From Actinernus sp. WN-2022 (taxonomy: Eukaryota > Cnidaria > Anthozoa > Actiniaria > Actinernidae): a DNA stretch of 64,000 bases. Below, piece after piece: positions 7,810 through 17,266 of the stretch. The translations under genes and the position numbers were made by a program. The notes under the pieces were generated by a model that worked only from the letters and a program-made list of their open reading frames with translations, was not told the DNA's origin and searched no databases. The DNA lies in contig JAOWCC010001634.1 of assembly GCA_030867875.1 (NCBI GenBank), positions 105,234,909 to 105,298,908 on the forward strand. The letters run 5' to 3'. The stretch's first letter is position 1; each line of letters begins with the position of its first letter.

Positions 7810-8159
7810 AATTATGTAAAAATGCGGTCCGACAAGGACCGGTTTGGTAATTCAGTATAAATTATGTAAGAATGCGGTCCGACAAGGACCGGTTTGATAA
7901 TTCAGTATAAATTATGTATGAATGCGGTCCGGCAATGACCGGTTTGGTAATTCAGTATAAATTATGTAAGAATGCGGTCCGGCAAGGACCGGTTTGGTAA
8001 TTCAGTATAAATTATGTAAGAATACGGTCCGACAAGGACCGGTTTGATAATTCAGTATAAATTATGTAAGAATGCGGTCCGGCAAGGACCGGTATGGTAA
8101 TTCAGTATAAATTATGTAAGAATGCGGTCCGACAAGGACCGTTTTCGTAATTGACATAC
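7810..8159. repeat. Seven-unit 50-bp hairpin repeat array, copy A
   Basis: Seven tandem units with an exact 50-base period lie between the 3' ends of the convergent small membrane-protein gene and the TFIIB-like gene. The CGGTCC arms start at 7825, 7875, 7925, 7975, 8025, 8075 and 8125. Each unit holds CGGTCC, a 5-base spacer (GACAA or GGCAA) and GGACCG, a 6-bp stem. Unit 3 has a mismatch (TGACCG). Units carry position-specific variants: unit 5 has AATACGG, unit 6 GGTATGG and unit 7 GTTTTCG. Possible roles are bidirectional 3'-end formation, protected 3' UTR structures, or a multi-site binding array for a dimeric protein. Confidence 0.9.
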
Positions 8160-8165
8160 AATAAA
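8160..8165 (+). terminator. AATAAA polyadenylation signal after the hairpin array
   Basis: An AATAAA hexamer lies directly after the seventh hairpin unit, about 470 bases beyond the stop at 7691. It could end plus-strand transcripts that would then carry the hairpin array in their 3' UTR. It is retained in the other cassettes. I saw no matching signal for the opposite strand. Confidence 0.4.
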
Positions 8166-8218
8166 AACTATTTGTGTACATAGCACGTTGAAGTTGTTTT
8201 TCCCCAGTTCTTCCTCTA

Positions 8219-9237
8219 TCAGGATTTGTTCTTCTTGTGTATTTCACTATCGCTAGTTAGACCGTGTCTCATATAGATGGGCTCAAAGTGGGAATTGTAA
8301 GCAATCAACTCATTGATAAAACGCACGACCGAACCCTTATGTATACCACACCGTTTAACAACGTCAATAAGAGACATACGAGATCCCGAACGATGTAGTA
8401 CCTCGTAACTTGCTCCAACGACTTTAGTTCGAAGTATAGAGCTGGTACCTATATTGTTTTCTATTGCCGTATGAACAATCTCATAGACTATTTGTTGGAC
8501 ATTCTTAGGTACTCCTTGTTTTCTATTGCCGTATGAACAATCTCATAGACTATTTGTTGGACATTCTTAGGTACTCCTTGGGGGTCGAGTTTAGCAAAAG
8601 TCGTTGCAATGTGAGGAGCTATTCGATCGGTATTCAAATCTATATCGATCTTATCGTCATCATGTAGAGAACGTATAAAGACATTTCCACGACATATGCT
8701 TTTATTGTTTAGTTGCATAAAACGAGCGACCTCTCCTTTAGATCGAATGAACCCACATTGTATACATGCTTGATAAAGTATAGCAGCTAAAATAGTTCGT
8801 TTCGCATAGCTACGTTTGATACAAACTTTATGTACTTGAATGAATGCATCGGCTACGATTACTAATACATTTTTGGGAAACGAGAGGTCGCAATTTTGTT
8901 TATAAATAGTGTTGTATGCATGTAGTTCTCGCATAATCGTTCGTAGTTGTAAATCTTTGTTATCGCTTTGCTTTGGGATTGTGCGGTCTAGATCATGTTG
9001 ATACCGAAAGCTATCCGGCCCTACTATGCGTAACCGAGTAGTAAGATCGATAGTTGTTTCTTCACATGATTCAGTCTCGGAAACAAGACCACAGGTGGGA
9101 CATATGAATTCCGTTCCTTGCATTTCCATCGGGTATAGACATTCGGAACATGTTTCACCAGTGTTAATATGTAACCGTGGTTTGATATGTAGGCTTGCAC
9201 AAATTTCTGAACCAAGTAATCTAATAAGGTCATCCAT
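8219..9237 (-). pseudogene. TFIIB-like transcription factor, copy A, broken by a 62-bp duplication
   Basis: This copy matches the intact 318-residue versions at 15518, 21107, 26430 and 31751, but a 62-base segment is duplicated in tandem at 8454-8577. Since 62 is not a multiple of three, the frame shifts after about residue 243 (counting from ATG 9237) and stops early at 8488. The product keeps the N-terminal zinc ribbon (Cys 30, 33, 46, 49) and the first cyclin-like repeat but loses most of the second repeat. It also has Lys instead of Thr at residue 122. This is the only cassette copy still linked to the unique viral genes, so the parental locus is the broken one. Confidence 0.8.
8454..8577. 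repeat. 62-bp tandem duplication inside the TFIIB-like gene
   Basis: Bases 8454-8515 are repeated at 8516-8577, visible as two runs of TTGTTTTCTATTGCCGTATG. The other four cassettes have this segment once. The duplication shifts the reading frame of copy A. Confidence 0.9.
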
Positions 9238-9286
9238 ACTAGTTGTATACCATATGCCTGTCAATTGTCCAATTGTTTGTTTGTTT

Positions 9287-9355
9287 AAAAAAAAAGAAAA
9301 AAAATGAAGAGATGTCGCATAACAATTTCTCTTCATTCTTTTTTCTTTTTTTTTT
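9287..9355. terminator. Hairpin flanked by A-run and T-run between the two minus-strand genes, copy A
   Basis: The arms AATGAAGAGA and TCTCTTCATT are perfectly complementary around a 15-base loop. The pairing can extend through the flanking A-rich left arm and T-rich right arm to about 26 bases. The T-run that follows on either strand gives a bidirectional terminator-like shape. It sits between the zinc-ribbon stop (9369) and the TFIIB-like start (9237), so it could separate their transcripts or structure a leader. Function is inferred from shape only. Confidence 0.5.
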
Positions 9356-9368
9356 CGTATCGTGATTT

Positions 9369-9701
9369 CTACTTATCCTCCGATTCTACTACATTTAGAT
9401 CTTTATCACTAATGGAGAGGTCATCCAATGCATTATAGAGATTGTGAATGTCCACCACATTTGGATCTTTCTCGTGATTCTCTAATTCCTTTAGACGTAT
9501 GAGGTTCGCCAACTCACTAGCCTCCTTAGCTATTTTCTCATTGAGTTTCTTCTTATTGTGAATGATACGGAGTCGAGGTGCACCACATCTTGCACAAAAT
9601 TCGTGAATAGTACGACAGCCTCGACCACACGTTAAACATGGAACGAATATGGCACATCTTCTTCCTATCTGGAAGTTATGTTGAGAGCAATACTCTGACA
9701 T
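9369..9701 (-). CDS. Zinc-ribbon protein with helical tail, copy A
   Basis: This 110-residue protein starts at ATG 9701. It has a Cys-rich N-terminus: Cys5, His8, Cys16, Cys22, Cys25, Cys29, Cys36 and Cys39, with C-x2-C pairs at 22/25 and 36/39 forming a likely zinc ribbon. A basic segment follows (44-58), then a Glu/Leu/Lys-rich helix (59-78) and an acidic tail. It lies directly upstream of the TFIIB-like gene on the same strand, and the amino-acid sequence is identical in all five cassettes. I infer a nucleic-acid-binding or transcription partner of the TFIIB-like factor. No precise family is recognised. Stop codon TAG. Confidence 0.7.
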   Translation of the reverse strand: MSEYCSQHNFQIGRRCAIFVPCLTCGRGCRTIHEFCARCGAPRLRIIHNKKKLNEKIAKEASELANLIRLKELENHEKDPNVVDIHNLYNALDDLSISDKDLNVVESEDK

Positions 9702-9901
9702 CTTTGAACACTTCCTTATACAATAAATGAACTATAGTAGTAAATAATACCTTATAAACATGTTTCTCTAATAGGAAGTTAAATGTAAAAAATATAACAA
9801 AAAAATAGTACAACGAAACGGTTCTAATCCGTAAAAAAGCGGTAGAAACCGGTCTCTTAATATAATGTATAAATACAATAAATAAACTCTAGTAGAATAC
9901 T

Positions 9902-10028
9902 AAATGCCGTGTTTTGGCCCACGTTGCATTTTTTTGTTGTATTTTCAACTAATGGACCCCGAACGAAGTGAGGATGTCCATTAGATGAAAAAAATAAAAA
10001 TATATAACGTGGGCCAGAACAGGCATTT
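9902..10028. repeat. 127-bp foldback (large inverted repeat) at the cassette edge, copy A
   Basis: The outer arms AAATGCC(G)TGTTTTGGCCCACGTT and AACGTGGGCCAGAACAGGCATTT face each other. An inner perfect palindrome CTAATGGAC/GTCCATTAG surrounds an 18-base centre. The whole element can fold back on itself. It marks the boundary where cassette sequence ends and satellite I begins in all five copies. It could be a small MITE-like element, a recombination hot spot or a remnant of an element terminus. Confidence 0.75.
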
Positions 10029-13000
10029 GATATACTACTGCTCCTTTCATATTTATACGGCGCAATGAAAAATCTTAATTTGAGCTCTCAAGCAGGAATC
10101 TGTTCGTTTAAAACTTTTGACGGCGCAATTAAAAATCTTAATTAAAGCTCTCACAATTTTGCAGTTCTGCGAAAACCTTAATTTTTTAGGTTGCAAGCAG
10201 AAATCTTTGATTGGAAATTATAAGACGCAATGAAAAATCTTAATCTCTTGATTTGGAAATATTACGGCGGAATGAAAATTATAAGGCGCAATGAAAAATC
10301 TTAATCTCTTGATTTGGAAATTTGACGGCGGAATGAAAATTTATAATTTTAGCCACCAACCACGAACCGCTCCTTTCATATTTATACGGCGCATTGAAAA
10401 TCTTAATTTGAGCTCTCAAGCAGGAATCTGTTCGTTTCAAACTTTGCAGCTCTGCGAAAACCTTAATTTTAGATTGCGTTAGCACCAACTCTTCGATTGA
10501 AAATTATTAGGCGCAATGAAAAATCTTAATCTCTTGATATGGAAATTTGACGGCGAAATGAATATTTATAATTTTAGCCACCAACCACGAATCCCTCCTT
10601 TCATATTTATACGGCGCAATGAAAAATCTTAATTTGAGCTCTCAAGCAGGAATCTGTTCGTTTCAAACTTTGCAGCTCTGCGAAAACCTTAATTTTAGAT
10701 TGCGTTAGCACCAACTCTTCGATTGAAAATTATAACGCGCAATGAAAAATCTTAATCTCTTGATATGGAAATTTGACGGCGAAATGAAAATTTTAAGGCG
10801 CAATGAAAAATCTTAATCTCTTGATTTGGAAATTTGACGGCGGAATGAAAATTTATAATTTTAGCCACCAACCACGAACCGCTCCTTTCATATTTACACG
10901 GCGCAATGAAAAATCTAAATTTGAGCTCTCAAGTAGGAATCTGTTCGTTTTAAACTTTTGACGGCGCAATTAAAGCTCTCACAATTTTGCAGTTCTGCGA
11001 AAACCTTATTTTTTTACGTTGCAAGCAGAAATCTTTGATTGGAAATTATAAGACGCAATGAAAAATCTTAATCTCCTGATTGGGAAATATTACGGCGGAA
11101 TGAAAATTATAAGGCGCAATGAAAAATCTTAATCTCTTGATTTGGAAATTTGACGGCGGAATAAAAAATTATAATTTTAGCCACCAACCACGAACCGCTC
11201 CTTTCATATTTATACGGCGCAATGAAAAATCTTAATTTGAGCTCTCAAGCTGGAATCTGTTCGTTTTAAACTTTTGACGGCGCAATTAAAAATCTTAATT
11301 GAAGCTCTCACAATTTTGCAGTTCTGCGAAAACCTTAATATTAGATTGGAAGCAGAAATCTTTGATTGGAAATTATAAGACGCAATGAAAAATCTTAATC
11401 TCCTGATTGGGAAATATTACGGCGGAATGAAAATTATAAGGCGCAATGAAAAATCTTAATCTCTTGATTTGGAAATTTGACGTCGGAATGAAAATTTATA
11501 ATTTTAGCCACCAACCACGAACCGCTCCTTTCATATTTATACGGCGCAATGAAAAATCTTAATTTGAGCTCTCAAGCTGGAATCTGTTCGTTTTAAGCTT
11601 TTGACGGCGCAATTAAAAATCTTAATTGAAGCTCTCATAATTTTGAAGTTCTGCGAAAACCTTAATTTTAGATTGGAAGCAGAAATCTTTCATTGGAAAT
11701 TATAAGACGCAAAGAAAAAGCTTAATCTCTTGATATGGAAATTTGACGGCGAAATGAAAATTTATAATTTTAGCCACCAACCACGAATCCCTCCTTTCAT
11801 ATTTATACGGCGCATTGAAAATCTTAATTTGAGCTCTCAAGCAGGAATCTGTTCGTTTCAAACTTTGCAGCTCTGCGAAAACCTTAATTTTAGATTGCGT
11901 TAGCACCAACTCTTCGATTGAAAATTATAAGGCGCAATGAAAAATCTTAATCTCTTGATATGGAAATTTGACGGCGAAATGAATATTTATAATTTTAGCC
12001 ACCAACCACGAACCGCTCCTTTCATATTTATACGGCGCAAAGAAAAATCTTAATTTGAGCTCTCAAGCAGGAATCTGTTCGTTTCAAACTTTTGACGGCG
12101 CAATTAAAAATCTTAATTGAAGCTCTCACAATTTTTCAGTTCTGCGAAAACCTTAATTTTTTAGGTTGCAAACAGAAATCTTTGATTGGAAATTATAAGA
12201 CGCAATGAAAAATCTTAATCTCTTGATTTGGAAATATTACGGCGGAATGAAAATTATAAGGCGCAATGAAAAATCTTAATCTCTTGATTTGGAAATTTGA
12301 CGGTGGAATGAAAATTTATAATTTTAGCCACCAACCAGGAATCCCTCCTTCCATATTTATAGGGCGCATTGAAAATCTTAATTTGAGCTCTCAAGCAAGA
12401 ATCTGTTCGTTTCAAACTTTGCAGCTCTGCGAAAACCTTAATTTTAGATTGCGTTAACACCAACTCTTCGATTGAAAATTATAAGGCGCAATGAAAAATC
12501 TTAATCTCTTGATATGGAAATTTGACGGCGAAATGAATATTTATAATTTTAGCCACCAACTACGAATCCCTCCTTTCATATTTATGCGGCGCAATGAAAA
12601 ATCTTAATTTGAGCTCTCAAGCAGGAATCTGTTCGTTTCAAACTTTGCAGCTCTGCGAAAACCTTAATTTTAGATTGCGTTAGCACCAACTCTTCGATTG
12701 AAAATTATAACGCGCAATGAAAAATCTTAATCTCTTGATATGGAAATTTGACGGCGAAATGAAAATTTTAAGGCGCAATGAAAAATCTTAATCTCTTGAT
12801 TTGGAAATTTGACGGCGGAATGAAAATTTATAATTTTAGCCACCAACCACGAACCGCTCCTTTCATATTTACACGGCGCAATGAAAAATCTTAATTTGAG
12901 CTCTCAAGTAGGAATCTGTTCGTTTTAAACTTTTGACGGCGCAATTAAAGCTCTCACAATTTTGCAGTTCTGCGAAAACCTTATTTTTTTACGTTGCAAG

Positions 13001-14700
13001 CAGAAATCTTTGATTGGAAATTATAAGACGCAATGAAAAATCTTAATCTCCTGATTGGGAAATATTACGGCGGAATGAAAATTTATAATTTTAGCCACCA
13101 ACCACGAATCCCTCCTTTCATATTTATAGGGCGCATTGAAAATCTTTATTTGAGCTCTGAAGCAGGAATCTGTTCGTTTTAAACTTTTGACGGCGCAATT
13201 AAAAATCTTAATTGAAGCTCTCACAATTTTGCAGTTCTGCGAAAACCTTATTTTTTTAGGTTGCAAGCAGAAATCTTTGATTGGAAATTATAAGACGCAA
13301 TGAAAAATCTTAATCTCTTGATTTGGAAATATTACGGCGGAATGAAAATTATAAGGCGCAATGAAAAATCTTAATCTCTTGATTTGGAAATTTGACGTCG
13401 GAATGAAAATTTATAATTTTAGCCACCAACCACGAACCGCTCCTTTCATATTTATACGGCGCAATGAAAAATCTTAATTTGAGCTCTCAAGCTGGAATCT
13501 GTTCGTTTTAAGCTTTTGACGGCGCAATTAAAAATCTTAATTGAAGCTCTCATAATTTTGAAGTTCTGCGAAAACCTTAATTTTAGATTGGAAGCAGAAA
13601 TCTTTCATTGGAAATTATAAGACGCAAAGAAAAAGCTTAATCTCTTGATATGGAAATTTGACGGCGAAATGAAAATTTATAATTTTAGCCACCAACCACG
13701 AATCCCTCCTTTCATATTTATACGGCGCATTGAAAATCTTAATTTGAGCTCTCAAGCAGGAATCTGTTCGTTTCAAACTTTGCAGCTCTGCGAAAACCTT
13801 AATTTTAGATTGCGTTAGCACCAACTCTTCGATTGAAAATTATAAGGCGCAATGAAAAATCTTAATCTCTTGATATGGAAATTTGACGGCGAAATGAATA
13901 TTTATAATTTTAGCCACCAACCACGAACCGCTCCTTTCATATTTATACGGCGCATTGAAAATCTTAATTTGAGCTCTCAAGCAGGAATCTGTTCGTTTTA
14001 AACTTTTGACGGCGCAATTAAAGCTCTCACAATTTTGCAGTTCTGCGAAAACCTTATTTTTTTACGTTGCAAGCAGAAATCTTTGATTGGAAATTATAAG
14101 ACGCAATGAAAAATCTTAATCTCCTGATTGGGAAATATTACGGAGGAATGAAAATTTATAATTTTAGCCACCAACCACGAATCCCTCCTTTCATATTTAT
14201 AGGGCGCATTGAAAATCTTAATTTGAGCTCTCAAGCAGGAATGTGTTCGTTTTAAACTTTTGACGGCGCAATTAAAAATCTTAATTGAAGCTCTCACAAT
14301 TTTGCAGTTCTGCGAAAACCTTATTTTTTTAGGTTGCAAGCAGAAATCTTTGATTGGAAATTATAAGACGCAATGAAAAATCTTAATCTCTTCATTTGGA
14401 AATATTACCGCGGAATGAAAATTATAAGGCGCAATGAAAAATCTTAATCTCTTGATTTGGAAATTTGACGGCGGAATGAAAATTTATAATTTTAGCCACC
14501 AACCAGGAATCCCTCCTTCCATATTTATAGGGCGCATTGAAAATCTTAATTTGAGCTCTCAAGCAAGAATCTGTTCGTTTCAAACTTTGCAGCTCTGCGA
14601 AAACCTTAATTTTAGATTGCGTTAACACCAACTCTTCGATTGAAAATTATAAGGCGCAATGAAAAATCTTAATCTCTTGATATGGAAATTTGACGGCGAA
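10029..14700. repeat. Satellite I, block 1
   Basis: This is complex satellite DNA made of modules that each start near GGCGCAATGAAAAATCTTAAT and vary from about 40 to 105 bases. The main modules are a GAGCTCTCAAGCAGGAATCTG type, an AAGCTCTCACAATTTTGCAG type, a CTCTTGATTTGGAAAT type and an AGCCACCAACCACGAA type. They recur in changing order, giving longer repeats (for example about 2168 bases between 12254 and 14422, and 1915 bases between 11700 and 13615). Short frames appear on both strands but reflect the repeat only. No gene is seen. Confidence 0.9.
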
Positions 14701-14990
14701 ATAGTGATTGGTTTACCACTTGGTGTTATTGGTGGCTTATGTGGATTAATTTCAGCATCTACGACCATTGGAGCTAAAAAATTAGGAATAATAATACGAT
14801 TCGTGATCTAGTATCGAAAGCCTTGCATGATGAAAATATATCTGACTCTGAATACAGTATCATCCTCGCTGAAGCAGATAAATACGAGATTATGAGGTCT
14901 GAAATTCGCCGAGAGACTGAAGGACAAATAAGCGAAAAAAACGTGGAACAAATTCGCTCATCTTCGTTCACAGTCGGTGAATCATTTTAA
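14701..14990 (+). pseudogene. 5'-truncated end of the small membrane protein, cassette B
   Basis: The first 88 or so codons are missing and replaced by satellite I. The second hydrophobic segment and the frameshifted helical tail remain, including the A6 run. Like copy A it encodes RRETEGQ in the tail, whereas copies C-E encode RRETQGQ. No start codon context remains. Confidence 0.75.
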
Positions 14991-15108
14991 GAATGTTTCT
15001 ATAGTGTTCCTTGTCCTTTTTACATTAGTAATAGTGTGTTTTGAAATTTTCTAGAGATGAATTTTGATGTTTAAATCGTAAACGGCTGATTCAAGGCGCT
15101 TTGAAAGT

Positions 15109-15458
15109 AATTATGTAAAAATGCGGTCCGACAAGGACCGGTTTGGTAATTCAGTATAAATTATGTAAGAATGCGGTCCGACAAGGACCGGTTTGATAAT
15201 TCAGTATAAATTATGTATGAATGCGGTCCGGCAATGACCGGTTTGGTAATTCAGTATAAATTATGTAAGAATGCGGTCCGGCAAGGACCGGTTTGGTAAT
15301 TCAGTATAAATTATGTAAGAATACGGTCCGACAAGGACCGGTTTGATAATTCAGTATAAATTATGTAAGAATGCGGTCCGGCAAGGACCGGTATGGTAAT
15401 TCAGTATAAATTATGTAAGAATGCGGTCCGACAAGGACCGTTTTCGTAATTGACATAC
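15109..15458. repeat. Seven-unit 50-bp hairpin array, cassette B
   Basis: All seven units are present with the same unit-specific variants as copy A (mismatch in unit 3, AATACGG in unit 5, GGTATGG in unit 6). The array was therefore copied as a block. Confidence 0.9.
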
Positions 15459-15517
15459 AATAAAAACTATTTGTGTACATAGCACGTTGAAGTTGTTTTT
15501 CCCCAGTTCTTCCTCTA

Positions 15518-16474
15518 TCAGGATTTGTTCTTCTTGTGTATTTCACTATCGCTAGTTAGACCGTGTCTCATATAGATGGGCTCAAAGTGGGAATTGTAAG
15601 CAATCAACTCATTGATAAAACGCACGACCGAACCCTTATGTATACCACACCGTTTAACAACGTCAATAAGAGACATACGAGATCCCGAACGATGTAGTAC
15701 CTCGTAACTTGCTCCAACGACTTTAGTTCGAAGTATAGAGCTGGTACCTATATTGTTTTCTATTGCCGTATGAACAATCTCATAGACTATTTGTTGGACA
15801 TTCTTAGGTACTCCTTGGGGGTCGAGTTTAGCAAAAGTCGTTGCAATGTGAGGAGCTATTCGATCGGTATTCAAATCTATATCGATCTTATCGTCATCAT
15901 GTAGAGAACGTATAAAGACATTTCCACGACATATGCTTTTATTGTTTAGTTGCATAAAACGAGCGACCTCTCCTTTAGATAGAATGAACCCACATTGTAT
16001 ACATGCTTGATAAAGTATAGCAGCTAAAATAGTTCGTTTCGCATAGCTACGTTTGATACAAACTTTATGTACTTGAATGAATGCATCGGCTACGATTACT
16101 AATACATTTGTGGGAAACGAGAGGTCGCAATTTTGTTTATAAATAGTGTTGTATGCATGTAGTTCTCGCATAATCGTTCGTAGTTGTAAATCTTTGTTAT
16201 CGCTTTGCTTTGGGATTGTGCGGTCTAGATCATGTTGATACCGAAAGCTATCCGGCCCTACTATGCGTAACCGAGTAGTAAGATCGATAGTTGTTTCTTC
16301 ACATGATTCAGTCTCGGAAACAAGACCACAGGTGGGACATATGAATTCCGTTCCTTGCATTTCCATCGGGTATAGACATTCGGAACATGTTTCACCAGTG
16401 TTAATATGTAACCGTGGTTTGATATGTAGGCTTGCACAAATTTCTGAACCAAGTAATCTAATAAGGACATCCAT
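15518..16474 (-). CDS. TFIIB-like transcription factor, copy B (intact)
   Basis: This 318-residue protein has the layout of a general transcription factor IIB relative. An N-terminal zinc ribbon (Cys30, Cys33, Cys46, Cys49) is followed by a linker containing RIVGPDSFRYQHDLDRT, a first cyclin-like repeat (about 100-195, with the YAKRTILAAILYQAC helix), and a second repeat (about 205-295) with a helix-turn-helix-like segment (SLIDVVKRCGIHKGSVVRF). TFIIB proteins bridge promoter DNA, TBP and RNA polymerase, and a viral version could direct viral promoters. I chose ATG 16474 because the zinc ribbon then falls at the usual distance. The frame is open to 16573, but that extension comes from the A/T-rich hairpin. 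Copy-specific changes are Val for Asp at residue 3 and Leu for Arg at 165. Confidence 0.75.
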   Translation of the reverse strand: MDVLIRLLGSEICASLHIKPRLHINTGETCSECLYPMEMQGTEFICPTCGLVSETESCEETTIDLTTRLRIVGPDSFRYQHDLDRTIPKQSDNKDLQLRTIMRELHAYNTIYKQNCDLSFPTNVLVIVADAFIQVHKVCIKRSYAKRTILAAILYQACIQCGFILSKGEVARFMQLNNKSICRGNVFIRSLHDDDKIDIDLNTDRIAPHIATTFAKLDPQGVPKNVQQIVYEIVHTAIENNIGTSSILRTKVVGASYEVLHRSGSRMSLIDVVKRCGIHKGSVVRFINELIAYNSHFEPIYMRHGLTSDSEIHKKNKS

Positions 16475-16523
16475 ACTAGTTGTATACCATATGCCTGTCA
16501 ATTGTCCAATTGTTTGTTTGTTT

Positions 16524-16592
16524 AAAAAAAAAGAAAAAAAATGAAGAGATGTCGCATAACAATTTCTCTTCATTCTTTTTTCTTTTTTTTTT
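16524..16592. terminator. A/T-flanked hairpin, cassette B
   Basis: Same perfect 10-bp stem and flanking A and T runs as copy A, located between the zinc-ribbon and TFIIB-like genes. Confidence 0.5.
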
Positions 16593-16605
16593 CGTATCGT
16601 GATTT

Positions 16606-16938
16606 CTACTTATCCTCCGATTCTACTACATTTAGATCTTTATCACTAATGGAGAGGTCATCCAATGCATTATAGAGATTGTGAATGTCCACCACATTTG
16701 GATCTTTCTCGTGATTCTCTAATTCCTTTAGACGTATGAGGTTCGCCAACTCACTAGCCTCCTTAGCTATTTTCTCATTGAGTTTCTTCTTATTGTGAAT
16801 GATACGGAGTCGAGGTGCACCACATCTTGCACAAAATTCGTGAATAGTACGACAGCCTCGACCACACGTTAAACATGGAACGAATATGGCACATCTTCTT
16901 CCTATCTGGAAGTTATGTTGAGAGCAATACTCTGACAT
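16606..16938 (-). CDS. Zinc-ribbon protein, copy B (intact)
   Basis: The 110-residue product is identical to copy A, including all eight Cys/His positions. It lies 131 bases upstream of the intact TFIIB-like copy B on the same strand, so the pair could be co-regulated. A TATA-like GTATAAGGAAG lies about 20 bases before the ATG on the minus strand. Confidence 0.7.
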   Translation of the reverse strand: MSEYCSQHNFQIGRRCAIFVPCLTCGRGCRTIHEFCARCGAPRLRIIHNKKKLNEKIAKEASELANLIRLKELENHEKDPNVVDIHNLYNALDDLSISDKDLNVVESEDK

Positions 16939-17139
16939 CTTTGAACACTTCCTTATACAATAAATGAACTATAGTAGTAAATAATACCTTATAAACATGT
17001 TTCTCTAATAGGAAGTTAAATGTAAAAAATATAACAAAAAAAATAGTACAACGAAACTGTTCTAATCCGTAAAAAAGCGGTAGAAACCGGTCTCTTAATA
17101 TAATGTATAAATACAATAAATAAACTCTAGTAGAATACT

Positions 17140-17266
17140 AAATGCCGTGTTTTGGCCCACGTTGCATTTTTTTGTTGTATTTTCAACTAATGGACCCCGA
17201 ACGAAGTGAGGATGTCCATTAGATGAAAAAAATAAAAATATATAACGTGGGCCAGAACAGGCATTT
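17140..17266. repeat. 127-bp foldback, cassette B
   Basis: Same inverted arms and central palindrome as copy A. Satellite I resumes directly after GGCATTTGATATACTACTG. Confidence 0.75.

Larger units (their letters stand above)
14701..17266. repeat. Amplified viral cassette, copy B
   Basis: This near-identical copy of 7402-10028 sits inside satellite I. The left junction fuses satellite GACGGCGAA to the small membrane-protein gene at ATAGTGATTGG. It carries the truncated gene end, the hairpin array, the TFIIB-like gene, the zinc-ribbon gene and the foldback. It lacks the 62-bp duplication of copy A, so copy B is 62 bases shorter over that part. Distance from A is 7299 bases at the left end. 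Confidence 0.9.

Noticed and set aside
7810..8159. CRISPR array from the 50-bp hairpin repeats
   Set aside because: Sequences between the palindromes are the same in every unit, so there are no spacers.
9026..9307. 93-codon plus-strand frame antisense to the TFIIB-like gene
   Set aside because: It is a shadow of the opposite strand; the zinc ribbon and cyclin-like features are on the minus strand.
16913..17116. 67-codon minus-strand frame upstream of the zinc-ribbon gene, seen in cassettes B, C and D
   Set aside because: Copy A differs in A-run length and loses the frame, the composition is AT-driven, and it overlaps the zinc-ribbon start; not conserved as protein.
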